DNA from: JAZUCT01 sp045639255 | Lineage (GTDB): Bacteria > Bacillota > Clostridia > Christensenellales > UBA1242 | NCBI GenBank assembly: GCA_045639255.1 | Contig: JAZUCT010000058.1 | Span: forward strand, 1-15,540 | Length of the DNA: 15,540 nt | Reading direction: 5' to 3' | Shown: positions 7,401-14,624 of the stretch, piece after piece | How positions within the stretch are numbered: position 1 is the first letter of the stretch | Layout: each line of letters opens with the position of its first letter | Translations under genes and position numbers: made by a program | The notes under the pieces: model-generated | The model's database searches: none | Seen by the model: the letters and a program-made list of their open reading frames with translations, nothing else | What the model was told of the DNA's origin: nothing

Positions 7401-7737
7401 AGCACTTGAAAACAGCGATATTAATGCCCATGTTTATGTTTACGATCCAAACGGAAACATTGTAACAGTTACTGAAGAAGATGAACGCTCTTATTATAAA
7501 CTTGAAAAACAAGGTCAATACAGAATTGAATACAGAGTTACTGATGAAAATGGAAACACAACAACAGAAACTCACACATTCACTGTTAACGCAAAAACAA
7601 CTTCACCTGTTATTTCAAGTGAAACACTTGGTGTTATTTTGATTGCTGCATCACTTCTTCTTCTTGGCGGAGTTATTGTATATTTCTTTGCAACAAGAAA
7701 AGTTGTTAAAGCACCAAAAAACACAAAAAGAGATTAA
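4486..7737 (+). CDS. Large Ig-like-repeat surface protein with C-terminal membrane anchor
   Basis: This 1083-residue exported protein has a Lys-rich start, a hydrophobic core (7-24) and a probable cleavage region near Ala35. About nine beta-sandwich repeats follow, recognised by the recurring end pattern Gly-x-Tyr-x-hydrophobic-x-Tyr, often with Asp and Gly-Asn after it. Examples begin near 89, 194, 295, 453, 699, 787, 892 and 1010, with a divergent one near 575. Several units begin with a Pro-x-Ile pair (APTITF 490, APQI 607, APEI 728, APTI 817, GPTI 921), as in bacterial Ig-like, HYR and DUF5011-type domains. A membrane helix (about 1048-1068) and a basic tail (RK...KNTKRD) end it. I see no LPXTG sortase motif, so anchoring is by the membrane. 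It is acidic, with one cysteine (326). Leu, Ser and Thr codons are more uniform (CTT, TCA, ACA) than in neighbouring genes, which with the strong promoter suggests high expression. Adhesion or an envelope-layer role is plausible; the ligand is unknown. Confidence 0.88.
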   Translation: MKKFNKVVAGMMVLGMGAGVAGALPVNNNTQTVSAQTSNSFTVSGFNTDLEIGESVTLPTVADATLTVTDPSGANVTLTGNVLTATKLGTYTVRYVKNIANSNGKSVQEYKVVVTGDKPTLKFSDNNSRIIPATTNFSKDIVLPVPTVESADGEEIENAEVTVSIAKPDHTTIEVTNAQLTATDGYALDVAIEGIYTITYKYVNSHNVIAYKTFQVNAKESYDSSNIKLVHSLKGTMPTSINLGSVVTLPSVTVKDENNSSEEVSAYYSIKVKNIASGNEYVVNADNEFTPMEEGAYKVTYTINDFFGSKLNGSEDNTYSYTIDKCEDNLRPEAMAVNAYTATKVGETSKVRVAVSDVKNAETSIVSKFYVTENADNTYTIPAIFGLDDYEVQKVTDGGVEYYEYDSSKFTLIRKLINSNGTTIKTWSSASTDVNANEAVTFDFKKSEGNYTGTYKVEYTVKDRASNTSSSLSYSFEVVEGLAADKDRSAPTITFDSYKPTLAKAGETISFAKPTVVDYLDASATDKVIGDTRVESSTYYYFNNDVASKVKIEEDKNNEDNLAFTLPKDLTGKTKLTVITYAKDDHNAETSNSFEIALVGGLTDNDAPQITSGDLVLNGNTLVAGEEDSINQLETVTINDITLTDADANFGASVNVRYFKNADDAIGTEIALSSVKTVYDKANKTITLKNASFVATNVGTYVVSVVGQDINGNTIVKSTSVKTVDVVAPEIVVNWNYTSISLNQAITLPQVKVFDNNELVANPKVTIEVEGPSYELNGYSFKALAKGDYSFKFVAEDNSGNKVESAVFTVYAEDTTAPTITLNEAFKETADLVIDNVTNKYTAVRLPGFVANDENGINWTETKVTVTNKSGNKVEVTSTADGAYEFVPTGNGSYTVNYVVVDNSGLKTTETYTVKVGDVVGPTITIGNTAKNKPGSKKVGDQLELDLSAITITDAKDANLIPDGEDKVTMEEALENSDINAHVYVYDPNGNIVTVTEEDERSYYKLEKQGQYRIEYRVTDENGNTTTETHTFTVNAKTTSPVISSETLGVILIAASLLLLGGVIVYFFATRKVVKAPKNTKRD

Positions 7738-7744
7738 TTAAAAT

Positions 7745-7774
7745 AAAAAAACAACCTTAACTGGTTGTTTTTTT
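7745..7774 (+). terminator. Rho-independent terminator of the surface-protein gene
   Basis: AAAAAAACAACC (7745-7756) pairs with GGTTGTTTTTTT (7763-7774) around TTAACT, a 12-bp stem ending in the U-tract. It separates the surface gene from the uvr operon. Confidence 0.85.
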
Positions 7775-7812
7775 GTTTACCTAAAAGGAATTTCCAATAA
7801 AAACCAATTCAA

Positions 7813-7842
7813 TTGCAAACTTTTTGTTTGTTATGATATACT
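7813..7842 (+). promoter_or_regulatory. Probable promoter of the uvr operon with a dyad in the spacer
   Basis: TTGCAA (7813-7818) and TATACT (7837-7842) are 18 bases apart, with TG one base before the -10 (TGATATACT), an extended -10. The inverted repeat CAAAC-TTTTT-GTTTG (7816-7830) fills most of the spacer and touches the -35, a position where a bound repressor would block RNA polymerase. It is not the canonical Gram-positive LexA box (GAAC-N4-GTTC). The operator role is inference. Confidence 0.5.
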
Positions 7843-7864
7843 ATTATTTAAAGGGGAATGGCTT

Positions 7865-8233
7865 ATGCTAGATAAACGAACAACAATATTTTTAAACCAT
7901 ATTGTTTCGCAAAGCGAAGAAGGTGCTTATCAGGTTTTTAACACAGAAGATTTAATTTCTGCAATGCCAAAAAAATACAAAATGAATGCCGATAACATCA
8001 GTCAAATAATAACTTATCTTGCAGAAAGGGGTTTTATAAGTGTTAAGCACCGTGATGAAAGCGTTTATTGCCTTGCACCACTTCCAAAAGCAAGGTTAAG
8101 TGCTGAACAAGATGAAAACATTAAAAAAAATAACAGCAGTAACAAAAAATTAATTGCATTTATTCTTCTTTTGGTGTTTTTAATGGCATTTCTTGGTGCA
8201 TTTTTTGGTGCATATTTGGCAATAACTTTTTAA
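7865..8233 (+). CDS. Winged-helix-like protein with C-terminal membrane segment (paralogue A)
   Basis: This 122-residue protein has an alpha-rich N-terminal domain (about 1-72) whose helix pattern and final strand-turn-strand (GFISVKHRDESVYCL, 56-70) look like a small winged helix. A charged Ser/Asn-rich linker (78-94) and one long hydrophobic segment (95-120) at the extreme C-terminus follow. It has no signal peptide, so the domain should sit in the cytoplasm, tethered to the membrane by its tail. It is clearly homologous to the next gene: both begin MLxK, share ELIS/DLIS near residue 29, have aromatic-Ile-Ser near 58, and have a Tyr-Cys pair near 68-72. It is the first gene of the operon that continues with uvrB and uvrA. 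AAGGGGA precedes the start at a good distance. The fold is inferred from the pattern only, and the function is unknown. Confidence 0.7.
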   Translation: MLDKRTTIFLNHIVSQSEEGAYQVFNTEDLISAMPKKYKMNADNISQIITYLAERGFISVKHRDESVYCLAPLPKARLSAEQDENIKKNNSSNKKLIAFILLLVFLMAFLGAFFGAYLAITF

Positions 8234-8243
8234 GGGGTGAACA

Positions 8244-8606
8244 ATGCTTAATAAAACAGATAAAGAAGTTATGCGATATATTTATCTTAAAAGTTATAAA
8301 AAAGGCACAAGTCTTATAAGCCCACAAGAACTTATTTCAAACTTGGGTGGTGGTTTGGTTATTTCGCCTGCCGAGTTAAACACTGCGCTTGATAACTTGC
8401 AAATGGACGGATATATTGAAAGCATTTTAACCGATACAAAAGGTAAACTTGCATATTGTTTCACTCTTAAACAAAAAGGTGAAGCATTTTTGAGGGAAAT
8501 TGAAAACGAAAAAAAATCGTTTAAACACATAATAATTCGCACAATTTTGCTTGCGGTGTTAAGTTTTATTGTGGGAATAATTCTTAAAGCAATTTTTAAA
8601 GGTTAA
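8244..8606 (+). CDS. Winged-helix-like protein with C-terminal membrane segment (paralogue B)
   Basis: This 120-residue protein repeats the plan of the preceding gene: an N-terminal helical domain (1-60), a probable wing (60-75), a charged helix rich in Glu and Lys (77-93), and a C-terminal hydrophobic segment (about 95-115) ending in Lys-Gly. Its start lies 10 bases after the previous stop, with AAGGGGTG at 8232-8239 overlapping that stop. The uvrB start comes one base after its own stop, so translation is probably coupled to uvrB. It could sense or recruit something at the membrane, or pair with its paralogue as a heterodimer; neither can be shown from sequence alone. Confidence 0.7.
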   Translation: MLNKTDKEVMRYIYLKSYKKGTSLISPQELISNLGGGLVISPAELNTALDNLQMDGYIESILTDTKGKLAYCFTLKQKGEAFLREIENEKKSFKHIIIRTILLAVLSFIVGIILKAIFKG

Positions 8607-8607
8607 C

Positions 8608-10563
8608 ATGGAACAAAAAAATTTTGAATTAATTTCTAAATATAGTCCCACAGGCGACCAACCGCAAGCAATTGCAGAGTTGGTTGATGGCATTAATGCT
8701 GGCTTAAAAAGTCAGGTTTTGTTGGGTGTAACTGGAAGCGGAAAAACTTTCACAATGGCAAATGTTATTGCAAAAACTAGCAGAAGTGCCTTAATTTTGG
8801 CACATAACAAAACACTTGCCGCCCAACTTTGCAACGAATTCCGCGAGTTTTTTCCACATAATCGTGTGGAGTTTTTTGTTTCTTATTATGATTATTATCA
8901 ACCAGAAGCATACATTGTTTCCAGCGATACTTACATAGAAAAAGATATGGCAATTAACGATGAAATCGATAAACTTCGCCACAGTGCCACCGCATCGCTT
9001 TTGGAAGCAAACGATGTTATTGTTGTTTCAAGTGTTTCCTGCATATATGGTTTGGGTGCGCCAGAAGAATATTATTCCCTTGCAGTTTCACTTCGCGAAG
9101 GGCAAACAATAAGTCCAAAAGAAGTGGTTAAAAAACTTGTTAACATTCAATATGAACGCAACGAAGTGGATTTTTCCCGTTCGTGTTTTCGAATGAAGGG
9201 CGACACAATTGAAATTTTTCCTGCAAGTTCCACAAATATTGGTGTTCGAGTTGAGTTTTTTGGTGATGAAATTGAAAAAATAAGCGAATTTGAAGTATTA
9301 ACTGGCAAAGTTTTGTTCACACTTACGCACGCAATGATTTTTCCAGCCACTCACTATGCAGTTGGCAGTGAAAAATTAACATCTGTGCTTAACCAAATTG
9401 AACAAGATAAAGTGGAACAAGTTGAAAACTTTAAAAATCAAAACAAACTTTTGGAAGCACAACGCCTTGACCAGCGAGTTTCTTACGACCTTGAAATGAT
9501 GCACGAAATGGGTTATTGCAACGGAATTGAAAACTATTCACGCTATTTCGATGGCAGAAACGAAGGTGAACCGCCTTACACATTGTTGGATTATTTTAAA
9601 AAGGACTTTTTGTTATTTATTGATGAAAGCCATATAACCGTTCCGCAAATAAGGGGCATGTTTAATGGAGATAGGGCAAGAAAGAAAAATTTGGTGGATT
9701 ATGGTTTCAGGCTTACTTCTGCCTACGATAACCGCCCGCTTAATTTTGAAGAATTTAATGAAAGAATTGGTCAAGTTGTTTTTGTTTCAGCAACTCCTGC
9801 AAAATATGAACTTGAACTTGCCGATAATGTTGTTGAACAAATAATTCGTCCAACTGGCCTATTGGACCCTGAAATTGAAGTTCGAAAAACCGAAGGTCAA
9901 ATTGAAAATTTAATTGATGAAATTAACAAAGTAACCCAAACAAACGGAAGGGTTCTTATAACAACTTTAACCAAAAAAATGGCAGAAAGTTTAACAAAAT
10001 ATTTAACGGAATTTGATATAAAAGTAAGATATTTGCATTCTGAAATTGACACTATGGAGCGAATTGAAATTGTTAATTCGTTAAGAAGTGGCGAATTCGA
10101 TGTTCTTATTGGCATTAACTTGTTAAGGGAAGGTTTGGATATTCCCGAAGTTAAACTTGTTGCAATTCTTGATGCCGATAAAGAAGGCTTTTTAAGAAGC
10201 GAAAGTTCACTTATTCAAATTGTGGGCAGGGCAGCAAGAAACAGCGAAGCAAGGGTTATTATGTATGCCGACAATTTAACCGACAGCATGAAAAATGCAA
10301 TAAGTGAAACAAACAGGCGTAGAAAAATTCAAAATGACTATAATTTAAAGCATAACATCACGCCAAAAACAATATTTAAAGAGATAAAAAACACGCTTGA
10401 AATTTCAAAGAAAGAAGAAAAACAAGAAAAACTTTCACCAAAACAACTTGCACAAGAAATTGAAAAGTTAACAACTTTAATGAATCTTGCTTCTGCAAGC
10501 CTAGATTTTGAACAAGCAATTGCTTTGCGTGATGAAATTGCAAAACTTAAACAAGGAAAATAA
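8608..10563 (+). CDS. uvrB: Excinuclease ABC subunit UvrB
   Basis: UvrB is the helicase-like subunit of nucleotide excision repair. UvrA loads it at damaged DNA, it verifies the lesion, and it then recruits UvrC for incision. The 651-residue product is full length. Visible are Walker A GVTGSGKTF (40-48), the damage-probing beta-hairpin YYDYYQPEAYI (93-103), the Walker B region IDESH (338-342), SAT (394-396), the RPTGLLDPEIEVR segment (414-426), motif VI QIVGRAARN (537-545) and the C-terminal UVR domain (about 613-648), which contacts UvrC. ATG follows the preceding stop by one base, and AAAGG at 8598-8602 lies five bases before it. No uvrC is present in the window. Confidence 0.98.
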   Translation: MEQKNFELISKYSPTGDQPQAIAELVDGINAGLKSQVLLGVTGSGKTFTMANVIAKTSRSALILAHNKTLAAQLCNEFREFFPHNRVEFFVSYYDYYQPEAYIVSSDTYIEKDMAINDEIDKLRHSATASLLEANDVIVVSSVSCIYGLGAPEEYYSLAVSLREGQTISPKEVVKKLVNIQYERNEVDFSRSCFRMKGDTIEIFPASSTNIGVRVEFFGDEIEKISEFEVLTGKVLFTLTHAMIFPATHYAVGSEKLTSVLNQIEQDKVEQVENFKNQNKLLEAQRLDQRVSYDLEMMHEMGYCNGIENYSRYFDGRNEGEPPYTLLDYFKKDFLLFIDESHITVPQIRGMFNGDRARKKNLVDYGFRLTSAYDNRPLNFEEFNERIGQVVFVSATPAKYELELADNVVEQIIRPTGLLDPEIEVRKTEGQIENLIDEINKVTQTNGRVLITTLTKKMAESLTKYLTEFDIKVRYLHSEIDTMERIEIVNSLRSGEFDVLIGINLLREGLDIPEVKLVAILDADKEGFLRSESSLIQIVGRAARNSEARVIMYADNLTDSMKNAISETNRRRKIQNDYNLKHNITPKTIFKEIKNTLEISKKEEKQEKLSPKQLAQEIEKLTTLMNLASASLDFEQAIALRDEIAKLKQGK

Positions 10564-10564
10564 T

Positions 10565-13378
10565 ATGCAAAAATATATAAAAGTTAAAGGTGCAAAGGTT
10601 AACAACCTTAAAAACATAGACCTAGATATTCCAAGGGAAAAACTTGTTGTTTTCACAGGTGTAAGTGGCAGTGGAAAATCTACTTTGGCATTTGACACAA
10701 TTTTTGCCGAAGGTCAGCGAAAGTTCATGGAAAGCCTTTCAAGTTATGCCAGAATGTTTTTAGGGCAAATTCAAAAACCAGAAGTTGAATCTATTGAAGG
10801 CCTTAGCCCTTGCATTTCAATCGACCAAAAAACCACCAGTCGTAACCCCCGCTCAACAGTGGGCACAGTTACTGAAATATACGATTATTTAAGGCTTATG
10901 TATGCTCACATTGGCACAGTTTTTTGCCCACATTGCCATAAACCAATTGCAAAGCAATCAATCGATGAAATTGTGGATAGAATTTTGCAATGCGAACAAG
11001 GCAGCAAAATTATTGTTATGGCACCAATTGTTAGGGGCGAAAAAGGCACGCATCAAAAACTTTTTGAAAACTTAAAGAAAAGCGGATTTGTGCGTGTTAA
11101 TGTTGATGGCAACAATTTCACACTTGATGAAGAAATTAACTTAGATAAAAACAAAAAACACAACATAAATGTTGTGGTGGATAGGCTTGTTAACAAAGAA
11201 AACATAACTTCACGCTTAACTGAAAGTTTAGAAACTGCACTTAAACAAGCAAACGGATTGTGCATTGTTAACATAAATGGCGAAGATTTTTCATATAACA
11301 CAAACTATGCTTGTTCCACTTGTGGTGCAAGTGTTGAAGAAGTAAGCCCAAGAGTGTTCAGTTTTAACAACCCATTTGGTGCTTGTTCACATTGTTTGGG
11401 ATTGGGTTTTAAAAGCACCATAGATAAAGAAAAAATTCTTGCAAAAAAGCACCTTTCAATTAACGAAGGGGCACTTAGTTTTCATGGCTGGAATGTGGAT
11501 CTTGGCTCTGTTGCAGAAATGTATTTTAAAGGTTTAAGCAAAAAATATAACTTTTCACTTAACACACCTGTGCAAGATTTACCAGCAGATATTTTAAATA
11601 TTTTGCTTTATGGCTCAAATGGTGAAGAAGTTGAACTTGATTATACTCACAAAAAGTTTAAAGGCGTTTATAAAAGTTCTTTCGAAGGCGTTATTCCACT
11701 TTTGCAACGCAGATATGAAGAAACAAAAAGCGACTATACCAAGCACGAACTTTCAAGGCTTATGATGTTACAACCTTGCGAAGAGTGTGGCGGAAAAAGG
11801 CTAAAACCCGAAAGTTTAAGTGTTTATGTTAATAATTTAAACATTTCTCAGTTTTGCGATATGAGTGTTGAAAAGGCATTAAATTTTATTGAAAATCTTA
11901 AACTTAACAAAACTCAAACGCTTATTGCAACACCTATTTTAAAAGAAATTAAAGCAAGGCTTAACTTTTTAAATAATGTTGGGCTTAACTATTTAACACT
12001 TTCACGCAGTGCCGACACTTTAAGTGGTGGCGAAGCACAACGAATAAGGCTTGCAACTCAAATTGGAAGCGGTTTAACAGGTGTTTTATATGTGTTGGAC
12101 GAACCTAGCATAGGGCTTCATCAACGGGATAACGACAGGCTTATTCAAACACTTAAAAATTTACGAGATATGGGCAACAGTGTTATTGTTGTTGAACACG
12201 ATGAAGATACCATTCGCAACGCAGATTTCATTGTTGATGTTGGCCCACAAGCAGGTGTGCATGGTGGCGAAATTGTTGCAACAGGAAGTGTTAAGGATAT
12301 AATTAACAGCCCACGCAGTTTAAGTGGTAAATATTTAAGTGGCGAATATAGCATTGATGTGCCAGATGTAAGAAACCAAGCAAAAGGTTGGCTGGAAGTT
12401 AAAGGTGCAAAACAAAACAACTTAAAAAACATAAATGTTAAATTTCCAAGCGGAGTGTTTACTTGTGTTACAGGCATAAGCGGAAGTGGAAAAAGCAGTT
12501 TGGTAAATGGCATACTTTATCCAAGCCTTGCAAACAAACTTAACAGGGCAAATTTGCAAGTAGGCAAATGCAGTGAAATTGTGGGCTATGAACAATTCGA
12601 TAAAGTTATTTGCATTAACCAAGAAGCAATTGGCAGAACACCAAGGTCTAATCCAGCAACCTACACCGGAGTTTTCACACTTATTCGTGATTTATTTGCT
12701 TCCACACCAGAAGCAAAAGAACGGGGATATGCCAGCGGAAGATTCAGTTTTAATGTTAAAGGTGGCAGATGCGAAAGTTGTGAAGGCGATGGCTCGAAAC
12801 AAATTGAAATGTATTTCTTGCCAGATATGTATGTTGAATGTGAAGTTTGCAAAGGTAAACGCTATAACCGTGAAACTTTGGAAGTTAAATATAAAGGCAA
12901 AAACATTCACCAAGTGCTTGATATGACGGTGGAAGAAGCACTTAAATTCTTTGAAAACATTCCAAGCATAAAAAACAAAATCCAATCGCTTTACGATGTT
13001 GGGCTTGGCTATATTAAACTTGGCCAAAGTGCAACAACTCTTTCTGGTGGCGAAAGCCAAAGGGTTAAACTAGCAACCGAACTTTCAAAGCGTTCAACTG
13101 GAAAAACTGTGTATATCCTTGATGAACCTACAACAGGCTTGCATATTCACGATGTTAAAAAGCTTGTTTCCATTTTGCAAAGGTTGGTTAAGGGCGGAAA
13201 CACCGTTATTGTTATTGAACATAACCTAGATGTTATTAAGGTGGCGGATTATATTATTGACCTTGGCCCAGAAGGTGGCGATAATGGTGGCACAGTGGTT
13301 GCAACTGGCACACCAGAACAAGTGGCAAACAACAAAAACAGTGCAACCGGAATTTATTTAAAGAAATATTTAAAATAA
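10565..13378 (+). CDS. uvrA: Excinuclease ABC subunit UvrA
   Basis: UvrA is the dimeric ABC-type ATPase that detects DNA damage and delivers UvrB. The start at 10565 is preferred over the in-frame TTG at 10508 because AAGGA ends eight bases before it. It then begins with the conserved MQKYIKVKGAKVNNLKNI-type N-terminus and gives 937 residues, the usual length. Two ABC modules are complete: Walker A GVSGSGKST (32-40) and GISGSGKSS (637-645), signatures LSGGEAQR (486-493) and LSGGESQR (826-833), and Walker B LDEPSIGLH (511-519) and LDEPTTGLH (852-860). Two zinc modules are present: Cys250/253/274/277 and Cys736/739/759/762. An extra CPHC at 121-124 lies near the first module. The uvrB stop is one base upstream, so the two genes are co-transcribed and probably translationally coupled. 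Confidence 0.98.
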   Translation: MQKYIKVKGAKVNNLKNIDLDIPREKLVVFTGVSGSGKSTLAFDTIFAEGQRKFMESLSSYARMFLGQIQKPEVESIEGLSPCISIDQKTTSRNPRSTVGTVTEIYDYLRLMYAHIGTVFCPHCHKPIAKQSIDEIVDRILQCEQGSKIIVMAPIVRGEKGTHQKLFENLKKSGFVRVNVDGNNFTLDEEINLDKNKKHNINVVVDRLVNKENITSRLTESLETALKQANGLCIVNINGEDFSYNTNYACSTCGASVEEVSPRVFSFNNPFGACSHCLGLGFKSTIDKEKILAKKHLSINEGALSFHGWNVDLGSVAEMYFKGLSKKYNFSLNTPVQDLPADILNILLYGSNGEEVELDYTHKKFKGVYKSSFEGVIPLLQRRYEETKSDYTKHELSRLMMLQPCEECGGKRLKPESLSVYVNNLNISQFCDMSVEKALNFIENLKLNKTQTLIATPILKEIKARLNFLNNVGLNYLTLSRSADTLSGGEAQRIRLATQIGSGLTGVLYVLDEPSIGLHQRDNDRLIQTLKNLRDMGNSVIVVEHDEDTIRNADFIVDVGPQAGVHGGEIVATGSVKDIINSPRSLSGKYLSGEYSIDVPDVRNQAKGWLEVKGAKQNNLKNINVKFPSGVFTCVTGISGSGKSSLVNGILYPSLANKLNRANLQVGKCSEIVGYEQFDKVICINQEAIGRTPRSNPATYTGVFTLIRDLFASTPEAKERGYASGRFSFNVKGGRCESCEGDGSKQIEMYFLPDMYVECEVCKGKRYNRETLEVKYKGKNIHQVLDMTVEEALKFFENIPSIKNKIQSLYDVGLGYIKLGQSATTLSGGESQRVKLATELSKRSTGKTVYILDEPTTGLHIHDVKKLVSILQRLVKGGNTVIVIEHNLDVIKVADYIIDLGPEGGDNGGTVVATGTPEQVANNKNSATGIYLKKYLK

Positions 13379-13404
13379 AAAAAGGAACAACTTGTTCCTT
13401 TTTT
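13379..13404. terminator. Bidirectional terminator between uvrA and the convergent gene
   Basis: AAAAAGGAACAA (13379-13390) and TTGTTCCTTTTT (13392-13403) form a nearly perfect palindrome with A- and T-tracts on both sides. It lies directly after the uvrA stop and one base before the stop of the minus-strand gene, so it can end both transcripts. Confidence 0.85.
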
Positions 13405-13405
13405 G

Positions 13406-14515
13406 TTATTCTTTTTCTTCATCTTTTTCTGAAAGTTTTTGTTTTTGAATTTCAATTAATAACAATGGTAAATATGAAACTTTTGCATTCATTCCATATA
13501 AATTTGCTTCCATGTTGGAGTTTTTTATAGAATATAAAAAGTTATTTTTGTTTTCGCAATTCAAATATTTTTCATAATCGTAACTTAGTGCAAGAAGTTT
13601 TAATGAACTTAAACCATATAATTCACAAAACATGTTTATTTCTTTGTTTGATTTAAGGTTGTTTGTTACAATTTCACTTTCATTTTTAAGTTTAAAATAA
13701 TAATTAAACATATCGTTATAAAAATTATTAACCGTTAGTTTTGCACTGTTGTGTAAGTTGCTTTCCAACCAGTTATTTTTGCTTGTGTTAAGGTTTTCAA
13801 AGTTTTCACCCACAATTTCCATTTCGTTAAAAACATTATAAGCGTTGTTTTGTTCATATTCTTTTTTGTTAACAACATAGTTATTTGTTTTTAAAAAATC
13901 CATGCATTCTTTTGCAAACTTTCTTGCTGGCATTTCAAGTGGATTTAAATAATAATCAAAAATTTTATCGTCAAACTCTTTATAATTTTCAAAATAAACC
14001 AAAATCATTTTAATTTCATTTTCAAATCGTTTTGGAACCTTGGCCCCTTCATAAAACAATTTTCTAAGCATTTCCATTTGAATGTGATGATAAGTTTCGT
14101 GAAACAAGTTTCTTAAATGGTGTTCTGCCCACGCATCGCTTAAATGGTTAAATAAATATGTTTGCCTGTAAGTTTTAAAATTAACCAGCATGCCTAAATA
14201 AATTTCTCTGGTTTTAAACGAATAAGTACCTTGTGCAATTTTGTGCAAATAAAAATCATAGGGTTCAACATTAACAACGGTTGGTTTAACACGAAAATAA
14301 ATGCAAATTCTGTTGTGAATTTCTTGCAAAATATCCCTTGCAAAAAACAAAGCAGTGCTGTCAGCAAACTGATTTGTTTCAGCATTATAAACATCATTAA
14401 TTTCGTTTTTAAGTGATTCAAGTTTATTAATTAAATCTTTTAAACTTTGTTGTTCAAGCAAAGTTGTTTTAATGCTGAAATCTGTTGTTAAAATATCGTG
14501 CAATGTTCTTCCCAT
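13406..14515 (-). CDS. Putative cytosolic zinc metallopeptidase-like protein (HExxH)
   Basis: This 369-residue protein has no signal peptide or membrane segment. Residues 136-144 (RNLFHETYHH region) contain His139-Glu140-x-x-His143, the zincin zinc-binding motif, in a helical context of hydrophobic and aromatic residues. About 51 residues later, in NPLEMPARKFAKE (191-203), Glu194 could be the third ligand, as in gluzincin-type enzymes where the second helix carries Glu followed by Ala and Phe. The C-terminal half (205-369) is Asn/Lys-rich, helical and ends in an acidic-basic tail (KDEEKE). I cannot assign a family. The motif is short enough to arise by chance, but the spaced Glu and the aromatic surroundings favour an enzyme or enzyme-derived protein. 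It has its own extended -10 promoter, AAGAGG before the start, and a terminator shared with uvrA, so it is a single-gene unit. No partner or substrate is indicated by its neighbours. Confidence 0.78.
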   Translation of the reverse strand: MGRTLHDILTTDFSIKTTLLEQQSLKDLINKLESLKNEINDVYNAETNQFADSTALFFARDILQEIHNRICIYFRVKPTVVNVEPYDFYLHKIAQGTYSFKTREIYLGMLVNFKTYRQTYLFNHLSDAWAEHHLRNLFHETYHHIQMEMLRKLFYEGAKVPKRFENEIKMILVYFENYKEFDDKIFDYYLNPLEMPARKFAKECMDFLKTNNYVVNKKEYEQNNAYNVFNEMEIVGENFENLNTSKNNWLESNLHNSAKLTVNNFYNDMFNYYFKLKNESEIVTNNLKSNKEINMFCELYGLSSLKLLALSYDYEKYLNCENKNNFLYSIKNSNMEANLYGMNAKVSYLPLLLIEIQKQKLSEKDEEKE

Positions 14516-14532
14516 AAAAAACCTCTTAATTC

Positions 14533-14561
14533 ATTCTAGCACAACAAAAATTAAATTTCAA
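14533..14561 (-). promoter_or_regulatory. Promoter of the HExxH gene
   Basis: Read on the minus strand, TTGAAA (14561-14556) is followed after 17 bases by TAGAAT (14538-14533), with TG one base before it (TGCTAGAAT). The 11-base TGTGCTAGAAT is identical to that in the hflX promoter. The leader would be only about 10 bases long and carry AAGAGG. Confidence 0.65.
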
Positions 14562-14603
14562 TATTTAACATAAAAGTTGCAAATCTGCAAAATATTTAAA
14601 GTT

Positions 14604-14624
14604 TATAATTAATAAATATATAAT
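14604..14624 (+). promoter_or_regulatory. TATAAT -10 candidates immediately ahead of the exchanger gene
   Basis: A consensus TATAAT lies at 14604-14609, and a second one (14619-14624) directly abuts the ATG at 14625. Using the first, transcription would begin about 8-10 bases before the start codon. No -35 at standard spacing was found; TTGCAA at 14577-14582 is 21 bases away. That TTGCAA is part of an inverted repeat, TTGCA-AATC-TGCAA (14577-14590), a possible operator in the divergent promoter region. Confidence 0.45.

Noticed and set aside
12145..13060. Several long open frames within uvrA on both strands
   Set aside because: UvrA motifs run without a break through the main frame, so the others are shadows.
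13384..13398. GGAACAACTTGTTCC as a possible LexA box
   Set aside because: The spacing between GAAC and GTTC is five, not four. The sequence is the stem of the terminator between uvrA and the convergent gene.
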